NCBI RefSeq assembly: GCF_022921095.1 | Contig: NZ_CP095053.1 | Span: 2,150,501 to 2,214,500 of the forward strand | Direction of reading: 5' to 3' | Source of the DNA: Hymenobacter aerilatus | GTDB taxonomy: Bacteria; Bacteroidota; Bacteroidia; Cytophagales; Hymenobacteraceae | Length of the DNA: 64,000 nucleotides | The notes under the pieces: generated by a model | Database searches by the model: none | Seen by the model: only the letters and a program-made list of their open reading frames with translations | What the model was told of the DNA's origin: nothing | Position numbers and translations under genes: made by a program | In this document: in pieces, positions 18,239-25,505 of the stretch | Numbering within the stretch: the stretch's first letter is position 1 | Layout of the letters: each line of letters opens with the position of its first letter

Positions 18239-19485
18239 ACGGCAACTTCTCCTTTTAAGACCCTTACGGCCTGTAGCTTCGACATTTTATAAGCCGGATA
18301 AACACCCGACAGAATTCCAAAAAACAGTGCTAATCCTAGTGCTACTCCACACACTCGTCCGTTCAAGGAAAACGCTGAATAAGGTAGTAAGTGACTTTCG
18401 TTAATAAGAACCAATAGACCTGCCGCCAACCCTAGACCTAGTACACCACCCAGCAACGTCAGCAGAATATTTTCCACTAGAAATTGTCTCATCAAGGCAC
18501 CCGTGGTAGCGCCAAATGCCTTGCGAATACCAATTTCAGAGGCACGCTCTAATGTGCGGCTCACGTTAACGTTCACCAGATTCAGGGCAGGCAGTAGCAT
18601 GAAGAGCAGGCCAAAGGCTAGTCCCACCCGCACAAACACACTAACTTCGCCATCGGGACCTGTGTCATTGCTATTTCCGCTTAAGGAGGCGAACAGCGTG
18701 TGAGCACGGGAATTGACCTTGCTATATCGATTAGGTTCAGGTACTGGTATTCTCTTGATCAGCTGAAAGTATTCCTCTTTCACTTGAGGTACATCGGCAG
18801 CACTATGTGCCAACACAATAGCCTCGTAACCGCCCAAATAATCCGGGTCACGCAAATTTTCAGTTGTAGTTGTGATGGGTACCCATAAGTCGGCGTAAGA
18901 ATGAATGCGCGATAAAGGCACGTCGCGCACTATTCCTACAACCCGGTAACGGACAGCATCAATTTCAATAGTGCGTCCTACTATACCTTTCACAGTACCA
19001 AAGTAGCGCTGACTAGTGGCCTGATTGATTACTGCTACGTGCGCTGCATCGCGCACTTCGCGGGGCGTGTAAGGCCGACCAGCCAAGAATTCGAAATTTA
19101 GCACTTCCCAAAACTCACTATCAGTGCGTTTGAGGTCAAACTTGAGCGCTTGTTGACCTATGTAAGCTGTTACCGCGCTGAAAGTATTTTCGCTAAGCGC
19201 TACTTTCTCTGGGGTGCGCAACGTGCGCACATACTTGTCGAGAAAAGCATAGCCTAGGCTCGAATTACTCTGCCCACCGTCCTTATACAAGAGCTGCATC
19301 CTGTTGACAAACAAGAGTCGATCTACGTGCAATTCAGGACGCTGCGGCCCTACGGTGTGGTCCACTATGGCATACACCACCAGCAAAATCATCAGCGTGA
19401 AACTGATACCGAATAGGCTAATGAAGGTGAAGAACTTGCGCCGAAGCAAGACCTTCCAAGCAATTTTCAGATAGTTGAGAAGCAT
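18235..19485 (-). CDS. FtsX-like ABC permease (first of two)
   Basis: This 416-residue permease starts at ATG 19485 (MLLNYLKIAWKVLLRRKFF). The frame is open 66 bp further, but that stretch is part of a repeat-like intergenic sequence. It has an N-terminal helix (about 20-45), a large MacB-like periplasmic domain and three C-terminal helices, with ERASEIGIRKAFGAT as the family signature. It is coupled to the second permease by a 4-bp overlap. Base composition is more A/T-rich than the ATPase or TolC genes. The pair probably forms a heterodimeric permease. Confidence 0.9.
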   Translation of the reverse strand: MLLNYLKIAWKVLLRRKFFTFISLFGISFTLMILLVVYAIVDHTVGPQRPELHVDRLLFVNRMQLLYKDGGQSNSSLGYAFLDKYVRTLRTPEKVALSENTFSAVTAYIGQQALKFDLKRTDSEFWEVLNFEFLAGRPYTPREVRDAAHVAVINQATSQRYFGTVKGIVGRTIEIDAVRYRVVGIVRDVPLSRIHSYADLWVPITTTTENLRDPDYLGGYEAIVLAHSAADVPQVKEEYFQLIKRIPVPEPNRYSKVNSRAHTLFASLSGNSNDTGPDGEVSVFVRVGLAFGLLFMLLPALNLVNVNVSRTLERASEIGIRKAFGATTGALMRQFLVENILLTLLGGVLGLGLAAGLLVLINESHLLPYSAFSLNGRVCGVALGLALFFGILSGVYPAYKMSKLQAVRVLKGEVAV

Positions 19486-19489
19486 AGGA

Positions 19490-19573
19490 AGAAAGGTAAA
19501 GTTGTGAACAGTAAAATTGTGAGAGGCGAGGTTGAACATGCACAACTTCACCCTCCCACAACTTCACTATTTA
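19490..19573. repeat. Imperfect inverted repeat of GTGAAGTTGTG type (family C)
   Basis: Between the ATPase and the first permease lie several copies of a GTTGTGAA-like unit on one side and CACAACTTCAC on the other. The last copy ends exactly at the ATPase stop codon. The 17-mer CACAACTTCACTATTTA is repeated at 25492-25508, again ending at a stop codon. Confidence 0.55.
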
Positions 19574-20299
19574 ATTGACCTGGCTGCCGTCGAAAAAGCG
19601 GATGATACGCTCGGTCTTGAGGGCTTGCTGCTCGTCGTGGGTTACCATCACGATGGTAGCGCCTTGCTGGCGATTCAGGGTCAGTAGCAGGTCCATGATT
19701 TCCTCGCCCATCACCGAGTCGAGGTTGCCGGTGGGCTCGTCGGCCAGAATGATTTCGGGCTGGCCGGCCAGGGCGCGGGCGATGGCCACACGCTGGCGCT
19801 GCCCACCCGAAAGCTGGCTGGGGAAGTGCCGGGTGCGGGCGCTGAGCCCTACCGTATCGAGGGCGGTCAGGGCGCGTTGGCGGCGCTCCTTGCCGCTCAC
19901 GCCGCTGCGGTAGATCAGGGGCAACTCCACATTGTCGAGCACGGAGAGGTCGTTAATGAGGTGGTAGCTCTGGAACACGAAGCCGATTTTGTGGTTGCGC
20001 AGGTGGGCTAGCTCCCGGTCGGAGTAGCTGGTCACGGCGCGGCCATCAATGGCCACGGTACCACTGGTGGGCTCATCCAACAAGCCCATGATGCTGAGCA
20101 GGGTAGACTTACCGCACCCGCTCGGCCCCATCACCGATACAAACTCCCCCCGCTGAATCGACAGGTTCACGTGGTTCAGGGCCACCGTTTCGATGGTTTT
20201 GGTCTGGTATATCTTTTCGATGCCCGTGAGCTGGATAACGGCCTCAGCAGCGGCCACCGCCGGAGCTGACTGGGTAGCAGGGGTAGGAAACTGGTTCAT
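19571..20299 (-). CDS. ABC transporter ATPase (MacB/LolD type)
   Basis: This 242-residue ATPase has Walker A GPSGCGKST (58-66), signature LSGGQRQR (163-170) and Walker B IILADEP (183-189) followed by TGNLDS, the pattern of the MacB/LolD/FtsE group that works with FtsX permeases. It powers the two permeases encoded immediately downstream. Its own promoter region is upstream: a -24/-12-like box at 20369-20384 and a three-half-site operator at 20450-20474. Thus the ATPase-permease part can be transcribed separately from the adaptor-TolC part. Confidence 0.95.
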   Translation of the reverse strand: MNQFPTPATQSAPAVAAAEAVIQLTGIEKIYQTKTIETVALNHVNLSIQRGEFVSVMGPSGCGKSTLLSIMGLLDEPTSGTVAIDGRAVTSYSDRELAHLRNHKIGFVFQSYHLINDLSVLDNVELPLIYRSGVSGKERRQRALTALDTVGLSARTRHFPSQLSGGQRQRVAIARALAGQPEIILADEPTGNLDSVMGEEIMDLLLTLNRQQGATIVMVTHDEQQALKTERIIRFFDGSQVN

Positions 20300-20368
20300 A
20301 GGGAGTAGGCGAAAAGTGGAAGAAGTGTCCGGTTGTATGCAGCAGAGGGCTGGTTTCCAGTAGATATA

Positions 20369-20384
20369 GCCAAGCCATGTGCCA
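20369..20384 (-). promoter_or_regulatory. Sigma-54-like -24/-12 box before the ABC ATPase
   Basis: The minus strand reads TGGCACATGGCTTGGC, i.e. TGGC-N7-TTGGC, followed by TA. TGGCAC is a perfect -24 element. The -12 element is TTGGC, not the classical TTGCA, so its GC is one base further away than normal. The identical layout occurs at 23388-23403. The ATG lies 85 bp downstream. Confidence 0.55.
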
Positions 20385-20449
20385 TTTATATAAGCATTTA
20401 CTTATCAATCAATTACAACCTATATCTATAAAACACACTTGCTAAAATA

Positions 20450-20474
20450 TGTCCGCAAACGAACAGGTTGTTCG
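20450..20474. promoter_or_regulatory. Three-half-site operator (probable regulator binding site)
   Basis: TGTCCG-N4-CGAACA-GGT-TGTTCG: an inverted pair plus one further half-site. It begins exactly 66 bp from the first base of the -24 box at 20384. The same architecture and distance occur at 23469-23493, which fits an enhancer-type site for the NtrC-like regulator encoded in the cluster. Confidence 0.7.
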
Positions 20475-20496
20475 GATTCATCATCGTCTTTCCTAG

Positions 20497-20599
20497 ATTG
20501 TCATCTTGAGCTTGAAGGACCTTATGATGGTAGGACGAGTCACTGGCGCGGCTGTCGTTCTGCCGTGAGAAGGTCCTTCGCAAGCTCAGGATGACAGCC
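20497..20599. repeat. Intergenic inverted repeat, family A
   Basis: Arms at about 20497-20528 and 20568-20599 share TTGTCATCTTGAGCTTG and GAAGGACCTT in reverse-complement orientation. The interior is about 40 bp. The element separates the TolC gene from the ATPase gene and may terminate transcription. The 20300-20632 gap holds this repeat, the operator and the -24/-12 box, and no gene. Confidence 0.8.
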
Positions 20600-20632
20600 A
20601 TTCTTGGTGTCGTTTTTATTCATGACGTTCCA

Positions 20633-22096
20633 CTACTCCCCCGCTAGCGGCTGTTTTTGCTCAAAATCATACAGCGTGAGGGCGCGCAGGCGGTAGTGGG
20701 CTACCCAGGCGGCGCGCAGGGCGGCAATGTAGGCGCGCTTGGCCTGGTCTTTCTCCGCGAGGGCAATATTGAGGTCGGTGAGGCTGATGCGGCCTACCTT
20801 GTAGGTAGCCTGGGCAATGTCGTAGCGTTGCTGGGCCAGGGTGTCGGCCTGGGCGGCCAGTGTTAGCTGCTCGTGCAGGCCACCGAGCTGGGCAGCCTGC
20901 GTGGTCACGCTCTGCTCAAACGTCAGCTCCTCCTGAGCCACCGTGAGGGCCACCTGCTGGCGGCTTAGTTCGGCCGTTTTCCGCACCGATTTCTGCCTAC
21001 CCCAGTCTACCACCGGCAGCGCAAACTCCAGGCTGATCTGCTGCTGGTTTTGCGGTCGATAGTAGGTCTCCCAAAAATGACGGGCGCTGTTGGTGTAGCC
21101 CACATTCGCTTGTAGCGTTGCCACAAAGCCGGTGGTGCCGCGGGCTTGTGCTACGGCGCTTTCTGCCTCTAATAGGCGCCGCCGGAAGGCCAGCGGCGCG
21201 GCGCGGTGCTGCCGGGCGTAGGCCAACGCTTGGGTAGGCGCTACCACCGGGCGCGGGGCTACGTCGGGTATCATAAGCAGCAGCGTATCGGCGCGCAGGC
21301 CGGTGTAGCTCTGCAGGCCCACGGCAGCTTGCTGGGCATCGAGGCGGGCCTGTACCAAGGCCTGGCGCGAGCGGAGCAGGTTTAGCTCCAGCAGCAGCAG
21401 GTCGTTTTGGGAGAGACGACCCAGCTGCTGCCGCTCCCTACCCAGGCGCAGCAACTCGGCGTTGGCCTGGGCGTTTTGGGTGGCTACGCGGGCATTCACC
21501 TGTTGCAATAGCACATCAAAATACAGCTCCGTGATGCGCTGGGCAATGGTTTCACGCTCTTCCACAAATTGCCGGCCAGCTTCTTGGTAGCGCAGCGGCT
21601 CGATGCGGCGTGCCCAGCGCAGCGCGTTGTAGCGCCCTAGCGGCTGCGTGAGGCCCAGGCTAAAGGGCTGGTTGTTGTAGAGCCGGGTGCTGCGGTTGAA
21701 GTCGTCGAAGCGCTGCGCTTCAGAGGTGACGTACACCGAGCCACCCGTAGGGCCAATGGCCTGGCTTAGGGTAAGGCCCAGGCTGGAATAGTTCTGGCGC
21801 ACAGCCTGAAACTCAATGGTGCCATCGGGCTGCACTACGGGCGTGATTACGCGGCTGAAGTTGGGCACCGTGCCCTGCAAGGCCAGCTGCGGCCGATAAT
21901 TTGACTGGTACGTGCGGTACTGCCAGTAGCTAGTTTCGCGGGTGGTAGCGGCCTGTCCCGCCACCGCCGATTCCTTCAGCGCCGCGCTGATAACGCCGGG
22001 CAGCGTGAGGGTTTGGGCACGCAGGGGTAGGGAGTCGAGGAGTAAGAGAAGCAACGTCAGCAGGCAGAAGCCAGGGGGTAAGGAGCTCTTTTTCAT
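20633..22096 (-). CDS. TolC-family outer membrane efflux protein
   Basis: This 487-residue protein has a signal peptide (cleavage near LRAQ-T, residue 28) and two long helical repeats typical of TolC-like outer membrane channels, for example LTLSQAIGPTGG, QQLGRLSQNDLLLLELNL and KVGRISLTDLNIALAEKDQA. The trimer forms the exit duct of a tripartite pump. The gene starts 4 bp after the adaptor stop, so the two are one transcription unit. The ATPase and permeases follow after a repeat. Confidence 0.92.
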   Translation of the reverse strand: MKKSSLPPGFCLLTLLLLLLDSLPLRAQTLTLPGVISAALKESAVAGQAATTRETSYWQYRTYQSNYRPQLALQGTVPNFSRVITPVVQPDGTIEFQAVRQNYSSLGLTLSQAIGPTGGSVYVTSEAQRFDDFNRSTRLYNNQPFSLGLTQPLGRYNALRWARRIEPLRYQEAGRQFVEERETIAQRITELYFDVLLQQVNARVATQNAQANAELLRLGRERQQLGRLSQNDLLLLELNLLRSRQALVQARLDAQQAAVGLQSYTGLRADTLLLMIPDVAPRPVVAPTQALAYARQHRAAPLAFRRRLLEAESAVAQARGTTGFVATLQANVGYTNSARHFWETYYRPQNQQQISLEFALPVVDWGRQKSVRKTAELSRQQVALTVAQEELTFEQSVTTQAAQLGGLHEQLTLAAQADTLAQQRYDIAQATYKVGRISLTDLNIALAEKDQAKRAYIAALRAAWVAHYRLRALTLYDFEQKQPLAGE

Positions 22097-22100
22097 CGTC

Positions 22101-23351
22101 CTATTCCGTTATCCGCAGACGCGGGGTGTCCTGGTGGTCCTTCATGTCGCTGAGCACGATTTGCTCGCCGGGGCGCAGGCCGCTCACTACCTCCACGTAG
22201 TCGAAGTTGCTGTCGCCGAAGCGCACCTGGCGGCGCTCGGCCCAGCCGTCCTTCACCACAAATACCGGCTGCTCGCGGCCACCTTGGTAGAAGGGGCCAT
22301 TCTTCACACGCACGGCTTTGGGGTGGGCTTTGGTCACCACAAATACATCGGCGCGCAAGTTGGGGCGTAGGTCGGGGTGGTGGTCTTGAGCCAGTTGGGC
22401 GTAAAAGGTGACTACCCCTTTGTCAGCGGCGGGGCTGATGGTGCCGATGGTGCCGCGCAGGTCGGTGTCGTTGTTGAGGCGCACCACCACGGCGCCGCCG
22501 GGGCTCAGCTGGCCGGCGTAGGTGTCGGCAATGGTGGCGCGCACCCGGAAGCTGCTCAGGTCGGCCACGCGGGCCAGCACATCGCCCTGACGCACGGTGC
22601 TACCCAGGTCTTCGTTCACCCAGGTGAGCACGCCCGGCCGGGGGCTGCTGATATCGGCTTGCGTGAGCTTGCCAGCCAGCTCCGAAATGCTGCGCTGCTG
22701 CATCTGCATGGTGTAGCCCAACTCGCGCACATCGGCGGCGTTGGCGCGGCGCTGGTTGCCAATCTGCTCTTGCAGGCGGCGCAGCTCCAACTGGGCTACC
22801 TTCAGGTTCAGCTCGGCCTGGCGCACGCTTTCGGCGGTGCCACCGCCTATTTTCAGCAAGTATTGCTCGTCGCGCAGGGTGGATTGCAGACTGCCTACCT
22901 TCGCGCGCTGCACTTGCTCCTGCGACTGCAAGTCGTTGAGGGCACGCTCCAATGTGAGGCGTAGCTGGTCGTGCTTGTTGCGGTTTTGCTGTTGGGCGTC
23001 TTCCAGTTTGGCTAGCTCCGTGGCGGTCAGCTCTTTGTCTAGCTCTAGAATAGGCTGCCCTGGCTGCACAGGCTGCCCCACCTGTCGCACCACGCGTCGC
23101 ACGGTGCTGGCAATGGGGCTGGTGAGCACGGCCTCGTGAGCGGCAATAACAAGGCCCGCGGCCGTCAACGATGCCTCCACGGGACCGGTACCCACGGTGG
23201 CCGTCAGGATTTCGGGGCGCCGAATGCTGGGTTGCAGTACCGTGCGAAAGGCCACAAGTGCCGCGCCTACTGCTGCTAGCCCCAGGGCTAGCCACAGCCC
23301 CAAGCGTAGGTAGCGGCGACGCTGCACCGTTGGCGAAATAGCTCTGTCCAT
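22101..23351 (-). CDS. HlyD/MacA-type periplasmic adaptor
   Basis: This 416-residue membrane fusion protein has one N-terminal helix (about 13-35), a lipoyl-like domain split around a coiled coil (about 90-230, rich in Gln, Leu and Arg) and C-terminal beta-barrel and membrane-proximal domains (VRLNNDTDLRGTIGTISP, PGEQIVLSD). It joins the inner-membrane ABC pump to the TolC channel. It is the first gene of the cluster. A -24/-12-like box lies 37-52 bp upstream and a three-half-site operator 66 bp beyond its first base. Confidence 0.92.
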   Translation of the reverse strand: MDRAISPTVQRRRYLRLGLWLALGLAAVGAALVAFRTVLQPSIRRPEILTATVGTGPVEASLTAAGLVIAAHEAVLTSPIASTVRRVVRQVGQPVQPGQPILELDKELTATELAKLEDAQQQNRNKHDQLRLTLERALNDLQSQEQVQRAKVGSLQSTLRDEQYLLKIGGGTAESVRQAELNLKVAQLELRRLQEQIGNQRRANAADVRELGYTMQMQQRSISELAGKLTQADISSPRPGVLTWVNEDLGSTVRQGDVLARVADLSSFRVRATIADTYAGQLSPGGAVVVRLNNDTDLRGTIGTISPAADKGVVTFYAQLAQDHHPDLRPNLRADVFVVTKAHPKAVRVKNGPFYQGGREQPVFVVKDGWAERRQVRFGDSNFDYVEVVSGLRPGEQIVLSDMKDHQDTPRLRITE

Positions 23352-23387
23352 TTTTGTACGGGAAGTAGATGGTTTCCCGTACTCTTA

Positions 23388-23403
23388 GCCAAGCGCCAAG
23401 CCA
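23388..23403 (-). promoter_or_regulatory. Sigma-54-like -24/-12 box before the efflux adaptor
   Basis: The minus strand reads TGGCTTGGCGCTTGGC, i.e. TGGC-N7-TTGGC, followed by TA, matching 20369-20384 in layout. A primary-sigma-type TAAGTTTG (23409-23402) overlaps its upstream end, so dual promoter use is possible. Confidence 0.55.
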
Positions 23404-23468
23404 AACTTATAACGCGCTACATAACAGATATTTGCAATATGCATTATGTATATCAGCGACTTAAAAAC

Positions 23469-23493
23469 TGTCCGTTTGCGGACAGGCTGTTCG
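23469..23493. promoter_or_regulatory. Three-half-site operator upstream of the efflux adaptor
   Basis: TGTCCG-N4-CGGACA-GGC-TGTTCG; the first pair is a perfect dyad. It begins 66 bp from the first base of the -24 box at 23403, the same distance as at 20450-20474. It lies in the shared region with the divergent CorA gene, in the CorA 5' leader. Confidence 0.7.
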
Positions 23494-23585
23494 CTCATAG
23501 CACTGCCAACAGCGGCTATCTACGCGTTTACCTTTTACCCGCCCAGCTACGTACTTTACCCGTACGTTTTTCTTTCCCGCCTTTT

Positions 23586-24800
23586 ATGGATTTTCCTACG
23601 GCCCCTCCCGTTGCTGCCCCTACCCCATCCCTACCCCACCACGACGACGAACAAGACCACGACCTTGCGCAGGTTCGCGGTATTTCGGACCGCGACGCCA
23701 CCCGCGAAGCCCGCGACCAGGTAGTAGGGCAGCGGCCGGGTACGCTGGTCATTTCGCCCCGCGCTCTGCGCCCGCGTCTGTTTTTGTACTCCTACGACGA
23801 GCAGCATATGCTGGAAGAGGAATATGATACCTACGAGGCGCTGATCGATTATTTCCGTGCCCACCCCGAGCAGCGCCATTGGATCGATATACGCGGTTAC
23901 AATAATCTGCACCTAATGGAGCAGCTGATGGCGGATTTCGACATTCACCCGCTGCAAATGGAAGACGTGCTGGGCGACTACCAGCGGGCCAAAGTGGAGC
24001 TGTTCGACGAGAATCGGCTGTTTCTGGTGTCGCGCATGACGGAGTTTACCGACTCCCGCGACATCGACGACGACCAGCTCTCCATCTTCACCGGCGCCAA
24101 CTACGTGCTCACGTTTCAGGACGACTACGAGGACTGCCTCGACAGCGTGCGGCAACGCCTGCGCTCGGGCTTCAGCAGCATCCGGCGGCGCCCTTCGCTC
24201 TACCTCGCCTACGCCCTCACCGACGTAGTGCTCGACCACTACTACCCCACCATGGCCGCCATCGGCGACTATATCGAAACGCTGGAGGACCGCACCCTCT
24301 CCGACCGGCCCTCGCGCCGACTACTCAGCCGCATCTTGCAGGTAAAGAAAGATATCGTGCGTTTTCGACGCCTAGTATACCCCGAGCGCGAGAAAATTGC
24401 TGAGGTGCTGCGCATGCCCGACGAGGTGGTACCCGAGGAAATAAAGGTCTTCTTCCGCGACTGCTACGACCACGCCATTCAGGCGATGGATCTAGCCGAG
24501 AGCTACCGCGAATCGGTGAGCAGCCTGGTAGACTTGTACATGTCGAACCAGAGCAACCGCATGAACGAGGTGATGAAGGTGCTCACTATCATCAGCAGCA
24601 TCTTCATTCCGCTAAGCTTCGTGGTAGGTCTCTACGGTATGAACTTCCAGCGCGAAGGCCCTGACGGCCGCATTAACTACCTCAACATGCCCGAACTGTA
24701 CAGCCCCATCGGCTACCCCGTGCTGATTGTGGTGCTAGTGGTAATTGTTATTGGCCAATTGGTGTATTTCTACCGCAAAGGCTGGCTGTCGGATAAGTAG
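23586..24800 (+). CDS. corA: CorA-family Mg2+/Co2+ transporter
   Basis: This 404-residue protein starts at ATG 23586. A frame open 147 bp further upstream runs through the efflux operator and lacks CorA similarity. It has a long acidic cytoplasmic domain, a long helix, and two C-terminal transmembrane helices with the pore signature GMNF (LYGMNFQ). CorA forms a pentameric channel for divalent cations, mainly Mg2+. The N-terminal 60 residues are Pro- and Asp-rich and probably disordered. It is divergent from the efflux cluster with no evident functional link. Confidence 0.92.
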   Translation: MDFPTAPPVAAPTPSLPHHDDEQDHDLAQVRGISDRDATREARDQVVGQRPGTLVISPRALRPRLFLYSYDEQHMLEEEYDTYEALIDYFRAHPEQRHWIDIRGYNNLHLMEQLMADFDIHPLQMEDVLGDYQRAKVELFDENRLFLVSRMTEFTDSRDIDDDQLSIFTGANYVLTFQDDYEDCLDSVRQRLRSGFSSIRRRPSLYLAYALTDVVLDHYYPTMAAIGDYIETLEDRTLSDRPSRRLLSRILQVKKDIVRFRRLVYPEREKIAEVLRMPDEVVPEEIKVFFRDCYDHAIQAMDLAESYRESVSSLVDLYMSNQSNRMNEVMKVLTIISSIFIPLSFVVGLYGMNFQREGPDGRINYLNMPELYSPIGYPVLIVVLVVIVIGQLVYFYRKGWLSDK

Positions 24801-24831
24801 CTAATATAATGAATATTATATACTACAAGGC

Positions 24832-25374
24832 ATGAATACCAGAATCCTACATAGTATTCTCCTGCTCATTTATTGCTTTTATATCAGCAGTTGCGTTGCT
24901 GTCCGCCAGCCTAAATCTTGGCGATATAGGCAGCTAGGTTCTGAAACGGAATCGACTAGACCTTTTATCGGAATAAACCTAAAAAAATCAACAACCTTGT
25001 TACCTATACCGCTCATCATATGGGAAGTAGGCTCGAGTAGAAACTACTTACTCGATATAGATTTTCACACAGAGAATATTGAGTACAAACAGTTAGACTC
25101 TATCCGTTATGAAATACAAAATCTAGACAAAGAGGTGCTTGCTTCTGGTACATTACCCATCATCAATGGTGAGCTTAGCAGACGATCCTATTCTCCTGAG
25201 GTCCACCGCGCCCAATGCACTACACAACCGATTATTGCACTTGGCAACCAGCGCCAAGAGCTTATTGGCACCTTTACTATCTATGCAACGGATGCCAAAG
25301 GTCAGAAAGCACTAGTACTCGTTGAAAGTGTTGCTCTGCATTATTTCAAAGCAAGGTTTGGTAGTTTCTTCTAG
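24832..25374 (+). CDS. Putative lipoprotein of unknown function, low GC
   Basis: This 180-residue protein has a hydrophobic N-terminus ending at a lipobox-like ISSC (Cys 21). The mature part looks beta-rich and shows no recognised family. It lies 31 bp after corA on the same strand. The gene is much more A/T-rich than its neighbours, with a different codon pattern, which suggests recent acquisition. It also nearly lacks the CTACCC/GGGTAG hexamers common elsewhere in the window. Confidence 0.6.
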   Translation: MNTRILHSILLLIYCFYISSCVAVRQPKSWRYRQLGSETESTRPFIGINLKKSTTLLPIPLIIWEVGSSRNYLLDIDFHTENIEYKQLDSIRYEIQNLDKEVLASGTLPIINGELSRRSYSPEVHRAQCTTQPIIALGNQRQELIGTFTIYATDAKGQKALVLVESVALHYFKARFGSFF

Positions 25375-25427
25375 CGAATAGATTCTTACACTCATTCGAC
25401 TCTACCATATGTGCATTACCGTTCCAA

Positions 25428-25470
25428 TGTGAGGAGGTCCTTCGCTGCGCTCAGGATGACACGCATTCCT
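25428..25470. repeat. Single arm of a family A repeat
   Basis: GAGGTCCTTCGCTGCGCTCAGGATGACACGC matches the right arm of the 20497-20599 element, with no facing arm nearby. It is probably a decayed or solo copy. Confidence 0.65.
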
Positions 25471-25505
25471 TCATTCACAAATTCACAAGCTCACAACTTC
25501 ACTAT

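Noticed and set aside
23439..23585. Upstream extension of the CorA frame
   Set aside because: It runs through the efflux operator and lacks CorA similarity; ATG 23586 is better.
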